NCBI GenBank assembly: GCA_000431775.1
Contig: FR888231.1
Location: 1-19,505 of the forward strand
Direction of reading: 5' to 3'
From: Clostridium sp. CAG:413
Lineage (GTDB): Bacteria > Bacillota > Clostridia > Oscillospirales > Acutalibacteraceae
Length of the DNA stretch: 19,505 nucleotides
Below the pieces are notes generated by a model. It had not been told where the DNA came from. It searched no databases and saw only the letters and a list, made by a program, of their open reading frames with translations. A program made the position numbers and the translations under genes. Shown here piece after piece: positions 14,648-19,505 of this stretch (positions are counted from its first letter, which is position 1; each line of letters begins with the position of its first letter).

Positions 14648-14681
14648 GCGTTTTAAAAGGGCGGTGATATATGGTCTGTAA
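14499..14681 (+). CDS. Possible 60-residue ORF within the structured leader
   Basis: ATG at 14499 follows GGAGG by 8 bases, a good ribosome site, and the frame runs 60 codons to TAA. It begins MTDYGRTDIFLGESR and continues with a glutamine/leucine-rich LLLQQQVF. I know no family for it. The frame passes through both the 14511-14558 hairpin and the 14609-14647 terminator, and its stop lies beyond the terminator. A terminated transcript would therefore lack a stop codon. Either the ORF is not used, or it is a regulatory uORF whose translation affects termination. Confidence 0.3.
   Translation: MTDYGRTDIFLGESRVNRSALLLQQQVFLHNKINRTIPETGYFCAVPGFLRFKRAVIYGL
14609..14647 (+). terminator. Intrinsic terminator inside the leader
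   Basis: ACCGGAGACAG pairs with CTGTCCCCGGT (one A-C mismatch) around a 12-base loop, and the right arm runs directly into six T. It stands 130 bases upstream of the surface-protein ATG, so it either ends a small RNA or attenuates that gene. Confidence 0.8.
14646..14673 (+). promoter_or_regulatory. Possible second promoter for the surface-protein gene
   Basis: TTGCGT (14646-14651), 16-base spacer, TATATG (14668-14673) with TG before it. It shares the TTGCG...GGTGATAT layout of the 14375 promoter but has a poorer -10. It would give a 5' leader of about 100 bases containing two small hairpins (GGTCTG/CAGACC and CCGGC/GCCGG). Confidence 0.4.
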
Positions 14682-14777
14682 AAGCTCATAGGTCAGACCG
14701 GCTTTTGCCGGAACAAAAAAGTCCTTCCAAGAAATAAAGGAGGGAGAAACAAAAATACAAATCGGAGGAACAACAAA

Positions 14778-17294
14778 ATGAAAAAACGCATTTTAAGTAT
14801 GATGCTCTGCTGCTTCATGCTGTTCGGAATGATTTTCATCGCCTCTGCCGACAGCACAACGCCCGACCACACCCGCGCCGGATGCGATGCAGTCTGGTCC
14901 GAGAGCTTTGAAGGATTTGAAGAAGGGGCAACGGATCTGCCGTCAGGATGGGGAAAAGGTGATAAGACCAAAACATACGTCTGCACCGCCGCCACCACCA
15001 CCATCGAGAACATGGTTCCGCATCACGGTGAAAAATATCTTTGTGTGGATAACCAATCTAGAATGGTGTTTGACGAGGGTGAGTATTCTCATACTGTATC
15101 AGTCCCGTCCTCATTAGAGCTGCCCGAGTTTCAGCTCGAATCCAATCAAAAGTACTTCCTCACATTTGAAGTTAGGCATATGATGACCGGAAACTTTGCA
15201 AGGGATACCATTGGTATTTATGTCTCGGTAGCCGGCAAAGAGTATGAAAGAATTCAGTATCATGAAATAAACTCCAAGGAGTCCGCAGAGTGGGAAACCG
15301 TTGAAGTTGACCTCTCCGCATATGCCGGCTCCACTGTCAGAATCAGGCTGAATTACACTCAAGAGGATCAGTTTCATCCCGATCTGGTTTTCGACTGCTT
15401 CTATCTGTGGAAGGTGGATATAGCCGCCCCCGTCGCCAACTTCTCTATGTTCTACTACGGCTATCAGAGAGAGATAGCAAAGACTGCTGTCACTCAGAGC
15501 CCCTACAACGCCGGCATCAAATGGGACAGCGGCTACGGCAACGGCTATTTCATCTGCACCGACCCGACTAACATCAGCTCGGTGTTCAGCTCGAGAGTGC
15601 CCGCGGACAGCACCGCCGTCTATGAGGCCGATACGCAGTACTATCTGTGCTGCCTGTTCGATGTTCTCGATACCTATGACGCTTCGAAACTCAAGGCAGA
15701 GAATATCAATCTTACAGGCTACGGCGCGGCAGAGAATCTGCTCATGTATAACCCCAATGACATGGGATATACATATTATGCTATCTTTAAGCTTCCGATA
15801 TTGACCGCGACTCCCGACACCGATCCCATCACGCACAGCATCACTGTGACGGCCGATGAAAACGGCACTGCATCCGCATCCGCAGAGGCAGCCGTTAAAG
15901 ACACCGAAATAACCCTCACCGCTGCTCCCAAGGAGGGCTTCCGCTTCAAGGAGTGGCAGGTCATAAAGGGCGGCATAGAGATAACGGACAACAAGTTTGT
16001 CATGCCCGACGAGGACGTTGAAGTCAAGGCAATCTTCGAGGCAATCCCCGAGGTAATCCCCGAGGAGCACAGCATCACGATAATCCCCGTTGGCAAGGGC
16101 AAGACCTATTCCGTTCCCAAGACCGCTGTTGCGGGCACGGAGATAACCCTTCATGCAGAGCCCGACAGCGGCTGGATCTTCTACGGTTGGGAAGAGGTCG
16201 TTGAAGAAGGCGTCGACAAGGTCACTATAGCGAGCGACAAGTTCATCATGCCCGACAGAGATGTTGTTATCAGAGTTATCTTCGTCAAGGAGAGCGCTAT
16301 CAAAGTTACCACCGACGGCAACGGCACCGCTTCCGCCGACAAGGAAAAGGCTCTTAACGGCGAAGAGATAACCCTCACCGCTACCCCCAAGGAAGGCTAT
16401 GTCTTCAAGGAGTGGCAGGTCATAAAGGGCAACGTAGAAATAAAGGACAACAAGTTCATCATGCCCGACGAGGATGTTGAAGTTAAGGCCATATTCGCCG
16501 CAGAGCACAAGATCGTTGTTCTGACCGATAAGAACGGTACCGCTTCCGCATCCGCAACCGATGCTATCGCAGGCACCGAGATAGTTCTCACCGCCAAGGG
16601 CAATGACGGCTACTACTTCAAGGAGTGGCAGGTCATAAAGGGCAACGTAGAAATAAAGGACAACAAATTCGTTATGCCCGATGAGGACGTCACCGTTAAG
16701 GCTATCTTTGCGGAAATCAAGGACGCTCCGAACGATGACGACATGAACGTTAAGCGCGACATACATTTCGTATTGGTCAAGACTGACGGAAACGGCGTAG
16801 GCGTTGCATATCCGCCTTACTCCGAGGCAGGCACAAAGGTAACGGTCGTTGCCATTGCGAAGCCCGGCTACAAGTTCAAGGAGTGGAAGGTCGTCAAGGG
16901 CGGCGTTGAGTTAGAGAACAAGAGCATTGCCACCTTCGAGATGCCCGCAGAGAACGTTATACTCGAAGCCATATTCGAGTCCGACGGCACCGAGGGCGAC
17001 AAGCCCACCCTGCCCGACATTCCGAAACCCGACAAACCCGATACACCCGATAAGCCCGGTACACCCGATAAGCCCGGCACACCCGACAAGCCCGGTACAC
17101 CCGACAAGCCCGGTACACCCGACAAGCCCGGTACACCCGACAAGCCCGGCACGTCTGACAAGCCCGGCGCAACCGACGTACCCGACACAGGTGATACGAC
17201 TAACGTACTCCTCTGGGCTGCAGCTCTGGTAATCGGCGGCGGTGCTGCGATAGGCACTGTTGTCAGCAAGAAAAAGAAGAGAGAAGAAAGCTAA
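14778..17294 (+). CDS. Sortase-anchored surface protein with InlB-type repeats
   Basis: The protein has 838 aa. Signal peptide MKKRILSMMLCCFMLFGMIF with cleavage near ASA-DS (residue 24). Residues about 40-215 form a jelly-roll-like domain (SESFEGFEEG near the start, WETVEVDLSAYAGSTVRIRL later), resembling carbohydrate-binding or MAM-like modules. From about 353 to 735 there are five InlB B-repeat-like units, each closing with a variant of MPDEDVEVKAIF and containing YxFKEWQVIKG. A P-D-K-P-G-T linker spans about 741-795, then VPDTGD, a hydrophobic helix and a KKKKREES tail, which is a sortase sorting signal with V for L in LPxTG. The protein should be covalently attached to peptidoglycan and display the N-terminal module. 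ATG with GGAGG 9 bases upstream; terminator right after the stop. Ligand unknown; adhesion or glycan binding is inferred. Confidence 0.95.
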   Translation: MKKRILSMMLCCFMLFGMIFIASADSTTPDHTRAGCDAVWSESFEGFEEGATDLPSGWGKGDKTKTYVCTAATTTIENMVPHHGEKYLCVDNQSRMVFDEGEYSHTVSVPSSLELPEFQLESNQKYFLTFEVRHMMTGNFARDTIGIYVSVAGKEYERIQYHEINSKESAEWETVEVDLSAYAGSTVRIRLNYTQEDQFHPDLVFDCFYLWKVDIAAPVANFSMFYYGYQREIAKTAVTQSPYNAGIKWDSGYGNGYFICTDPTNISSVFSSRVPADSTAVYEADTQYYLCCLFDVLDTYDASKLKAENINLTGYGAAENLLMYNPNDMGYTYYAIFKLPILTATPDTDPITHSITVTADENGTASASAEAAVKDTEITLTAAPKEGFRFKEWQVIKGGIEITDNKFVMPDEDVEVKAIFEAIPEVIPEEHSITIIPVGKGKTYSVPKTAVAGTEITLHAEPDSGWIFYGWEEVVEEGVDKVTIASDKFIMPDRDVVIRVIFVKESAIKVTTDGNGTASADKEKALNGEEITLTATPKEGYVFKEWQVIKGNVEIKDNKFIMPDEDVEVKAIFAAEHKIVVLTDKNGTASASATDAIAGTEIVLTAKGNDGYYFKEWQVIKGNVEIKDNKFVMPDEDVTVKAIFAEIKDAPNDDDMNVKRDIHFVLVKTDGNGVGVAYPPYSEAGTKVTVVAIAKPGYKFKEWKVVKGGVELENKSIATFEMPAENVILEAIFESDGTEGDKPTLPDIPKPDKPDTPDKPGTPDKPGTPDKPGTPDKPGTPDKPGTPDKPGTSDKPGATDVPDTGDTTNVLLWAAALVIGGGAAIGTVVSKKKKREES
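16404..16666 (+). repeat. 50-bp identical direct repeat within adjacent InlB-type units
   Basis: The 50 bases 16404-16453 recur unchanged at 16617-16666, 213 bases (71 codons) apart, both encoding the FKEWQVIKGNVEIKDNK segment. A diverged third copy lies near 15947. Identity at synonymous sites indicates recent duplication or gene conversion between repeat units. Confidence 0.85.
17040..17165 (+). repeat. Seven 18-bp tandem units encoding (G/D)T(P/S)DKP linker
   Basis: Units of 18 bases encode DTPDKP, five copies of GTPDKP and GTSDKP. The middle units are nearly identical in DNA, so the unit number could change by slippage and alter the length of the wall-spanning stalk. Confidence 0.92.
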
Positions 17295-17313
17295 TCTTTC
17301 GGAACACTGAAAA

Positions 17314-17346
17314 GAGCGGTCGCTTCGGCGGCCGCTCGATTTTTGT
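17314..17346 (+). terminator. Intrinsic terminator of the surface-protein gene
   Basis: GAGCGGTCGC, a TTCG tetraloop and GCGGCCGCTC (one G-U pair), followed by GATTTTTG. It lies 20 bases after the stop codon. Confidence 0.92.
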
Positions 17347-17375
17347 TTGGCGGCGGAAAAATACAGATTATTGCG

Positions 17376-17412
17376 CGAAAAATCCCGATGCAGTGCATAA
17401 CCGCATCGGGAT
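17376..17412 (-). terminator. Minus-strand intrinsic terminator
   Basis: ATCCCGATGC (17382-17391) and GCATCGGGAT (17403-17412) are a perfect 10-bp inverted repeat with an 11-base loop. On the minus strand the stem is followed by TTTTTCGCG. No minus-strand gene is visible just upstream (17413-17960); it may serve read-through from the tRNA/ATPase side or be a relic. Confidence 0.7.
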
Positions 17413-17417
17413 AAAGC

Positions 17418-17510
17418 ATGTCAGAATTTCAATTTAAAGCATTGACGCTGCCTTTTAGGACGCATTACTCCCCTATCGGCTCCGACTTCCGGGTGTTCGC
17501 GCCGAAATAG
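17418..17510 (+). other. 30-codon open fragment of doubtful status
   Basis: An ATG-to-TAG frame of 30 codons contains HYSPIGSDFRVFAPK, which looks like the start of the CBM48 module of pullulanase-type glycoside hydrolases (YSPxGTxFRVFAP). It then stops at once. It has no ribosome site and could be a gene scrap or part of a non-coding element. Confidence 0.3.
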
Positions 17511-17740
17511 ATACCGGAACGGCCGAACCGATTGGAAATCACGGTTTCGTGCTTTTATTTCAGGCCTTTTACAAGTTTAATAATCTGAACGGAGAAGGTC
17601 ACAGATAATTCTGCAAGTTTATTTTTCTTTTATATTCGTATCACCTGTTTATATAGACAGTATATCCTAAATTCGAACATTGTTCAATGACGCCGACGCT
17701 GTGCGCCCGATGATGTCGCTTGCGCTCCGAAATGTTGCTG
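17511..17740. other. Non-coding stretch with no recognised feature
   Basis: No frame with protein-like content and no clear promoter or terminator was found on either strand here. The left part is mixed in composition and the part around 17600-17690 is AT-rich, leading into the TTTCAC/GTGAAA array. Confidence 0.5.
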
Positions 17741-17924
17741 TTCGCTTCGCTCACAGTGAAATAATTTGCTCTGCAAATTGTGAAATTTGACGCTTCGCAT
17801 CAAGTGAATGTGAAACAAAGCCTCACCGCCGCAGCGATTTCACACGCCGCAGACGTATTTCACATTTGCGAAGCAATATTTCACATTGAGGATATTTCAC
17901 TCGTTCCGACGGAACAAATTTCAC
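17741..17924. repeat. Array of eight GTGAAA/TTTCAC boxes separated by mini-hairpins
   Basis: GTGAAA boxes start at 17756, 17780 and 17810. TTTCAC boxes (with a preceding A) start at 17837, 17857, 17878, 17894 and 17918. Several gaps are small hairpins with 3-base loops: ATTTGC-TCT-GCAAAT, TTGC-GAA-GCAA and GTTCC-GAC-GGAAC. The left three boxes point one way and the right five the other, so the array is roughly two-sided around 17825. It abuts the tRNA-Leu terminator. Function unknown. Confidence 0.75.
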
Positions 17925-17926
17925 TG

Positions 17927-17958
17927 AAAAAAGCATTTGCAACCGCAAATGCTTTTTT
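17927..17958. terminator. Intrinsic terminator of tRNA-Leu (bidirectional form)
   Basis: AAAAAAGCATTTGC and GCAAATGCTTTTTT form a perfect 14-bp inverted repeat with an AACC loop, 3 bases beyond the tRNA CCA end on the minus strand. T runs exist in both directions. Confidence 0.92.
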
Positions 17959-17960
17959 CA

Positions 17961-18047
17961 TGGTGCGGGCGACCGGACTTGAACCGGTACGGTGTCACCA
18001 CCGAGGGATTTTAAGTCCCTTGCGTCTGCCGATTTCGCCACGCCCGC
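17961..18047 (-). tRNA. tRNA-Leu (anticodon TAA), CCA encoded
   Basis: It spans 87 nt on the minus strand. The acceptor stem GCGGGCG pairs with CGCCCGC, followed by discriminator A and an encoded CCA (17963-17961). The anticodon stem AGGGA/TCCCT holds the loop CTTAAAA, so the anticodon is TAA (18013-18011), reading UUA. A long variable arm (CGGTGGTGACACCG) marks a class II tRNA, and the T arm ends in GGTTCAAGTCC. D-arm, T-loop and length all fit leucine. It has its own consensus promoter and a terminator and stands directly downstream of the V-ATPase subunit D gene. Confidence 0.97.
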
Positions 18048-18060
18048 ATATTAATAATGA

Positions 18061-18099
18061 CCGCCGGAGGCTTTTCCGGCGGGTGTTTTTTTTTTTTTT
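18061..18099 (+). terminator. Plus-strand terminator-like hairpin with a T14 run, between the tRNA promoter and the tRNA
   Basis: CCGCCGGA and TCCGGCGG enclose a 6-base loop, followed by GTG and 14 consecutive T. In the plus direction this is a strong terminator, but no plus-strand gene precedes it. In the minus direction it would be a hairpin in the tRNA 5' leader, after an A14 run near the transcription start. Confidence 0.75.
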
Positions 18100-18109
18100 A
18101 TTTCCTCGT

Positions 18110-18138
18110 ATTATATTGTATTATCCGATGTTTGTCAA
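18110..18138 (-). promoter_or_regulatory. Perfect-consensus sigma-A promoter of tRNA-Leu
   Basis: On the minus strand, TTGACA (18138-18133), a 17-base spacer and TATAAT (18115-18110) match the consensus at all 12 positions. It begins 14 bases after the stop of the subunit D gene and points at the tRNA, with a start expected near 18103. Confidence 0.92.
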
Positions 18139-18152
18139 CAAAATTGTGCTTT

Positions 18153-18824
18153 TCACGCTTCCATTCCGAACGGGTCGTCGTAGTGATGCGCCTGTTCAAG
18201 CATCATGTCCTTGACCTTCATCAGGCGCGTTGTTGTGCTGCGCTCGTTTTCGTCGAGCTTCATCGAGATATACTTTATCGTCTCCTCATACTGAGGGATC
18301 ATAACATGCTCAAGGGCGTTGACTCTGCGGCGCGTTTTTTCTATCTCGCCCGCGAGCAACTGGCACGATTTCTCGACCTCTGCGAGTCTGAGCATATCGG
18401 GCATTATCTCCGACAGTGCGCTGACCGCATTGTCAAGCTCCGCCGAGGTGAACGCCGTTCCGTATGAATAAATATCGTTCTTATCAGCAGTTTTATACTG
18501 AACATCGAAAACCGGGATCATAACGCTCATCACATTTTTCTCCGAGCTTTCGAGGCTCATCTCCTGCGTGGGGAGCATCATCGCGACGCTCAGGCTCTTG
18601 TCATTCATGGCGCTTCTCGCTATCTCCATGTTGACATTCGCCTGCTTTATCCCCTCTTCCACACGGATGCGAAGAGCCTTATTCTCTTTTACGAGATCGA
18701 GGAAGCGGCGCATGAGCTCATCGCGCTTGTCTTTGAGCAGCTTGTGTCCCCTGCGCGCAGTCGAGAGCTTGCGCTTTAGGTTTGTAAGCTCCATGCGCGT
18801 GGGATTCACGTTCATTACCGCCAT
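18153..18824 (-). CDS. ntpD: V-type ATP synthase subunit D
   Basis: The protein has 223 aa. The N-terminal family signature is intact: NVNPTRMELTNLKRKLSTAR (5-24) followed by GHKLLKDKRDELMRRF. Heptad-rich helices at both ends form the antiparallel coiled coil of the central rotor stalk. The middle part (about 65-135) is the less conserved head. Subunit D couples rotation of the membrane ring to the A3B3 catalytic head. It follows subunit B by 26 bases, the usual A-B-D end of the operon. The ATG at 18824 is used; a second ATG three codons later is nearer the conserved PTR motif and cannot be excluded. No separate terminator lies between it and the tRNA promoter. Confidence 0.95.
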   Translation of the reverse strand: MAVMNVNPTRMELTNLKRKLSTARRGHKLLKDKRDELMRRFLDLVKENKALRIRVEEGIKQANVNMEIARSAMNDKSLSVAMMLPTQEMSLESSEKNVMSVMIPVFDVQYKTADKNDIYSYGTAFTSAELDNAVSALSEIMPDMLRLAEVEKSCQLLAGEIEKTRRRVNALEHVMIPQYEETIKYISMKLDENERSTTTRLMKVKDMMLEQAHHYDDPFGMEA

Positions 18825-18850
18825 TGTCTATCACTTCTTCCCATATGGAT

Positions 18851-19505
18851 TCAGAACTTGCCGTAATACTTATCGAGGAACTCGTCACTGACACGCTTGA
18901 GCTCGCTGCGCGGAAGTATCGAGAGGAGCTTCCAGCCAATGTTGAGCGTCTCTTCGATGCTTCTGTCGGTGTCAAAGCCCTGCGAGACATATTCCTTCTC
19001 GAATTCGTCCGCAAACTTTGCATAGAGCTTATCCATATCCGTCAGCGCGTCCTCGCCCAGAACAACCATGAGTTCCTTTGCGTCCTTACCGCGCGCATAT
19101 GCGGAGAACAGCTGGTTCATCGTGTTCGAGTGATCGGCTCTCGTCTTGCCCTCGCCGATGCCCTTATCTTTGAGTCGGGACAGGGACGGCAGAACGTCGA
19201 TAGGCGGATTGATGCTCTTTCTGTAAAGCTCACGGCTGAGGATTATCTGACCCTCGGTGATGTAGCCTGTGAGGTCGGGAATGGGATGGGTCTTATCGTC
19301 CTCGGGCATGGTGAGGATCGGAATCATCGTTATGCTGCCGGGCTTGCCCTTCTGTCTGCCTGCGCGCTCATATATAGACGCGAGGTCGGTGTACATATAG
19401 CCGGGATATCCGCGGCGTCCGGGAACTTCCTTTCGCGCCGCCGAAACTTCACGCAGCGCGTCGGCGTAGTTCGTGATATCGGTCAGGATAACAAGGACGT
19501 GCATC
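18851..19505 (-). CDS. ntpB: V-type ATP synthase subunit B, C-terminal part (5' end outside window)
   Basis: The last 217 residues or so of the non-catalytic B subunit are in the window. The visible part opens with [20 protein letters not shown], continues with [18 protein letters not shown], then [20 protein letters not shown] and the segment [15 protein letters not shown], all highly conserved in V-type B subunits, and ends in the helical C-terminal domain. Family length is about 460 aa, so roughly half the gene lies to the right. B alternates with A in the head that makes or uses ATP. The strand and order match an ntp operon running leftwards. Whether ions are H+ or Na+ cannot be seen from these two subunits. 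Confidence 0.97.
   Translation of the reverse strand, partial: MHVLVILTDITNYADALREVSAARKEVPGRRGYPGYMYTDLASIYERAGRQKGKPGSITMIPILTMPEDDKTHPIPDLTGYITEGQIILSRELYRKSINPPIDVLPSLSRLKDKGIGEGKTRADHSNTMNQLFSAYARGKDAKELMVVLGEDALTDMDKLYAKFADEFEKEYVSQGFDTDRSIEETLNIGWKLLSILPRSELKRVSDEFLDKYYGKF

Noticed and set aside
14778..14850. Lipoprotein signal (cysteines CC at residues 11-12) in the wall protein
   Set aside because: The cysteines lie inside the hydrophobic core rather than in a lipobox, and a cleavage site ASA-DS plus a C-terminal sorting signal fit a wall-anchored protein.
15114..16766. 550-codon open frame on the minus strand opposite the wall protein
   Set aside because: It mirrors the repeat structure of the plus-strand gene, has no ribosome site or family resemblance, and the sense frame has a signal peptide, sorting signal and terminator.
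17741..17924. Array read as a CRISPR
   Set aside because: The repeated box is only about 7 bases, changes orientation, has spacers that are palindromes of varied length, and no cas genes are present.
1..19505. Insertion sequence, integrase or phage genes
   Set aside because: No transposase, recombinase or phage structural protein is recognisable in any frame.

Overview
The window looks like a chromosomal segment of an uncultured gut-type member of the Clostridia (Firmicutes/Bacillota), plausibly an Oscillospiraceae/Ruminococcaceae relative. The reasons are a Gram-positive CpsB/CpsD/Wzz capsule-control module, strong AGGAGG-type ribosome sites, textbook sigma-A promoters, a V-type ATP synthase operon (common in Clostridia), a sortase-type surface protein with InlB-like repeats, and an encoded-CCA tRNA-Leu. 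Assignment to family level is inference only.

Positions 1-12487 hold one long minus-strand exopolysaccharide/capsule operon. It is read from a promoter at 12459-12487 leftwards off the window. Gene order from the promoter is: short leader ORF, initiating sugar-phosphate transferase, Wzz-type chain-length/kinase-activator protein, CpsD tyrosine kinase, CpsB phosphatase, TuaG-like GT2, two GT4 glycosyltransferases, acyltransferase-3, a second GT2, LicD, a left-handed beta-helix acetyltransferase, a divergent Lgt-like membrane protein, and a large secreted protein cut by the left edge. Genes overlap or sit a few bases apart, so one transcript with translational coupling is likely. No flippase (Wzx) or polymerase (Wzy) is visible here. 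The glycosyltransferase part looks clearly more AT-rich than the right side of the window.

Positions 12500-14340 are a small gene graveyard around one intact HTH regulator. It holds the 3' end of an EamA transporter joined directly to the 5' part of an ADP-ribosylglycohydrolase, an XRE regulator with its own promoter and a palindrome over the -10 box, a bidirectional terminator, and the 3' end of a ROK-family gene.

Positions 14375-17346 hold a plus-strand unit. A strong extended -10 promoter comes first, then a roughly 235-nt structured leader or small RNA ending in an intrinsic terminator, a possible second promoter, and an 838-residue wall-anchored protein (signal peptide, jelly-roll-like N-terminus, about five InlB-type repeats, DKPGTP linker, VPDTG sorting signal). 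A UUCG-loop terminator closes it.

Positions 17346-17960 lack a convincing gene. They hold a minus-strand terminator, a 30-codon fragment, and an unusual array of eight TTTCAC/GTGAAA boxes separated by tiny hairpins. The array abuts the terminator of a minus-strand tRNA-Leu(TAA), which has a perfect-consensus promoter. The right edge carries the 3' end of a V-type ATP synthase operon (subunits B, partial, and D), also on the minus strand.
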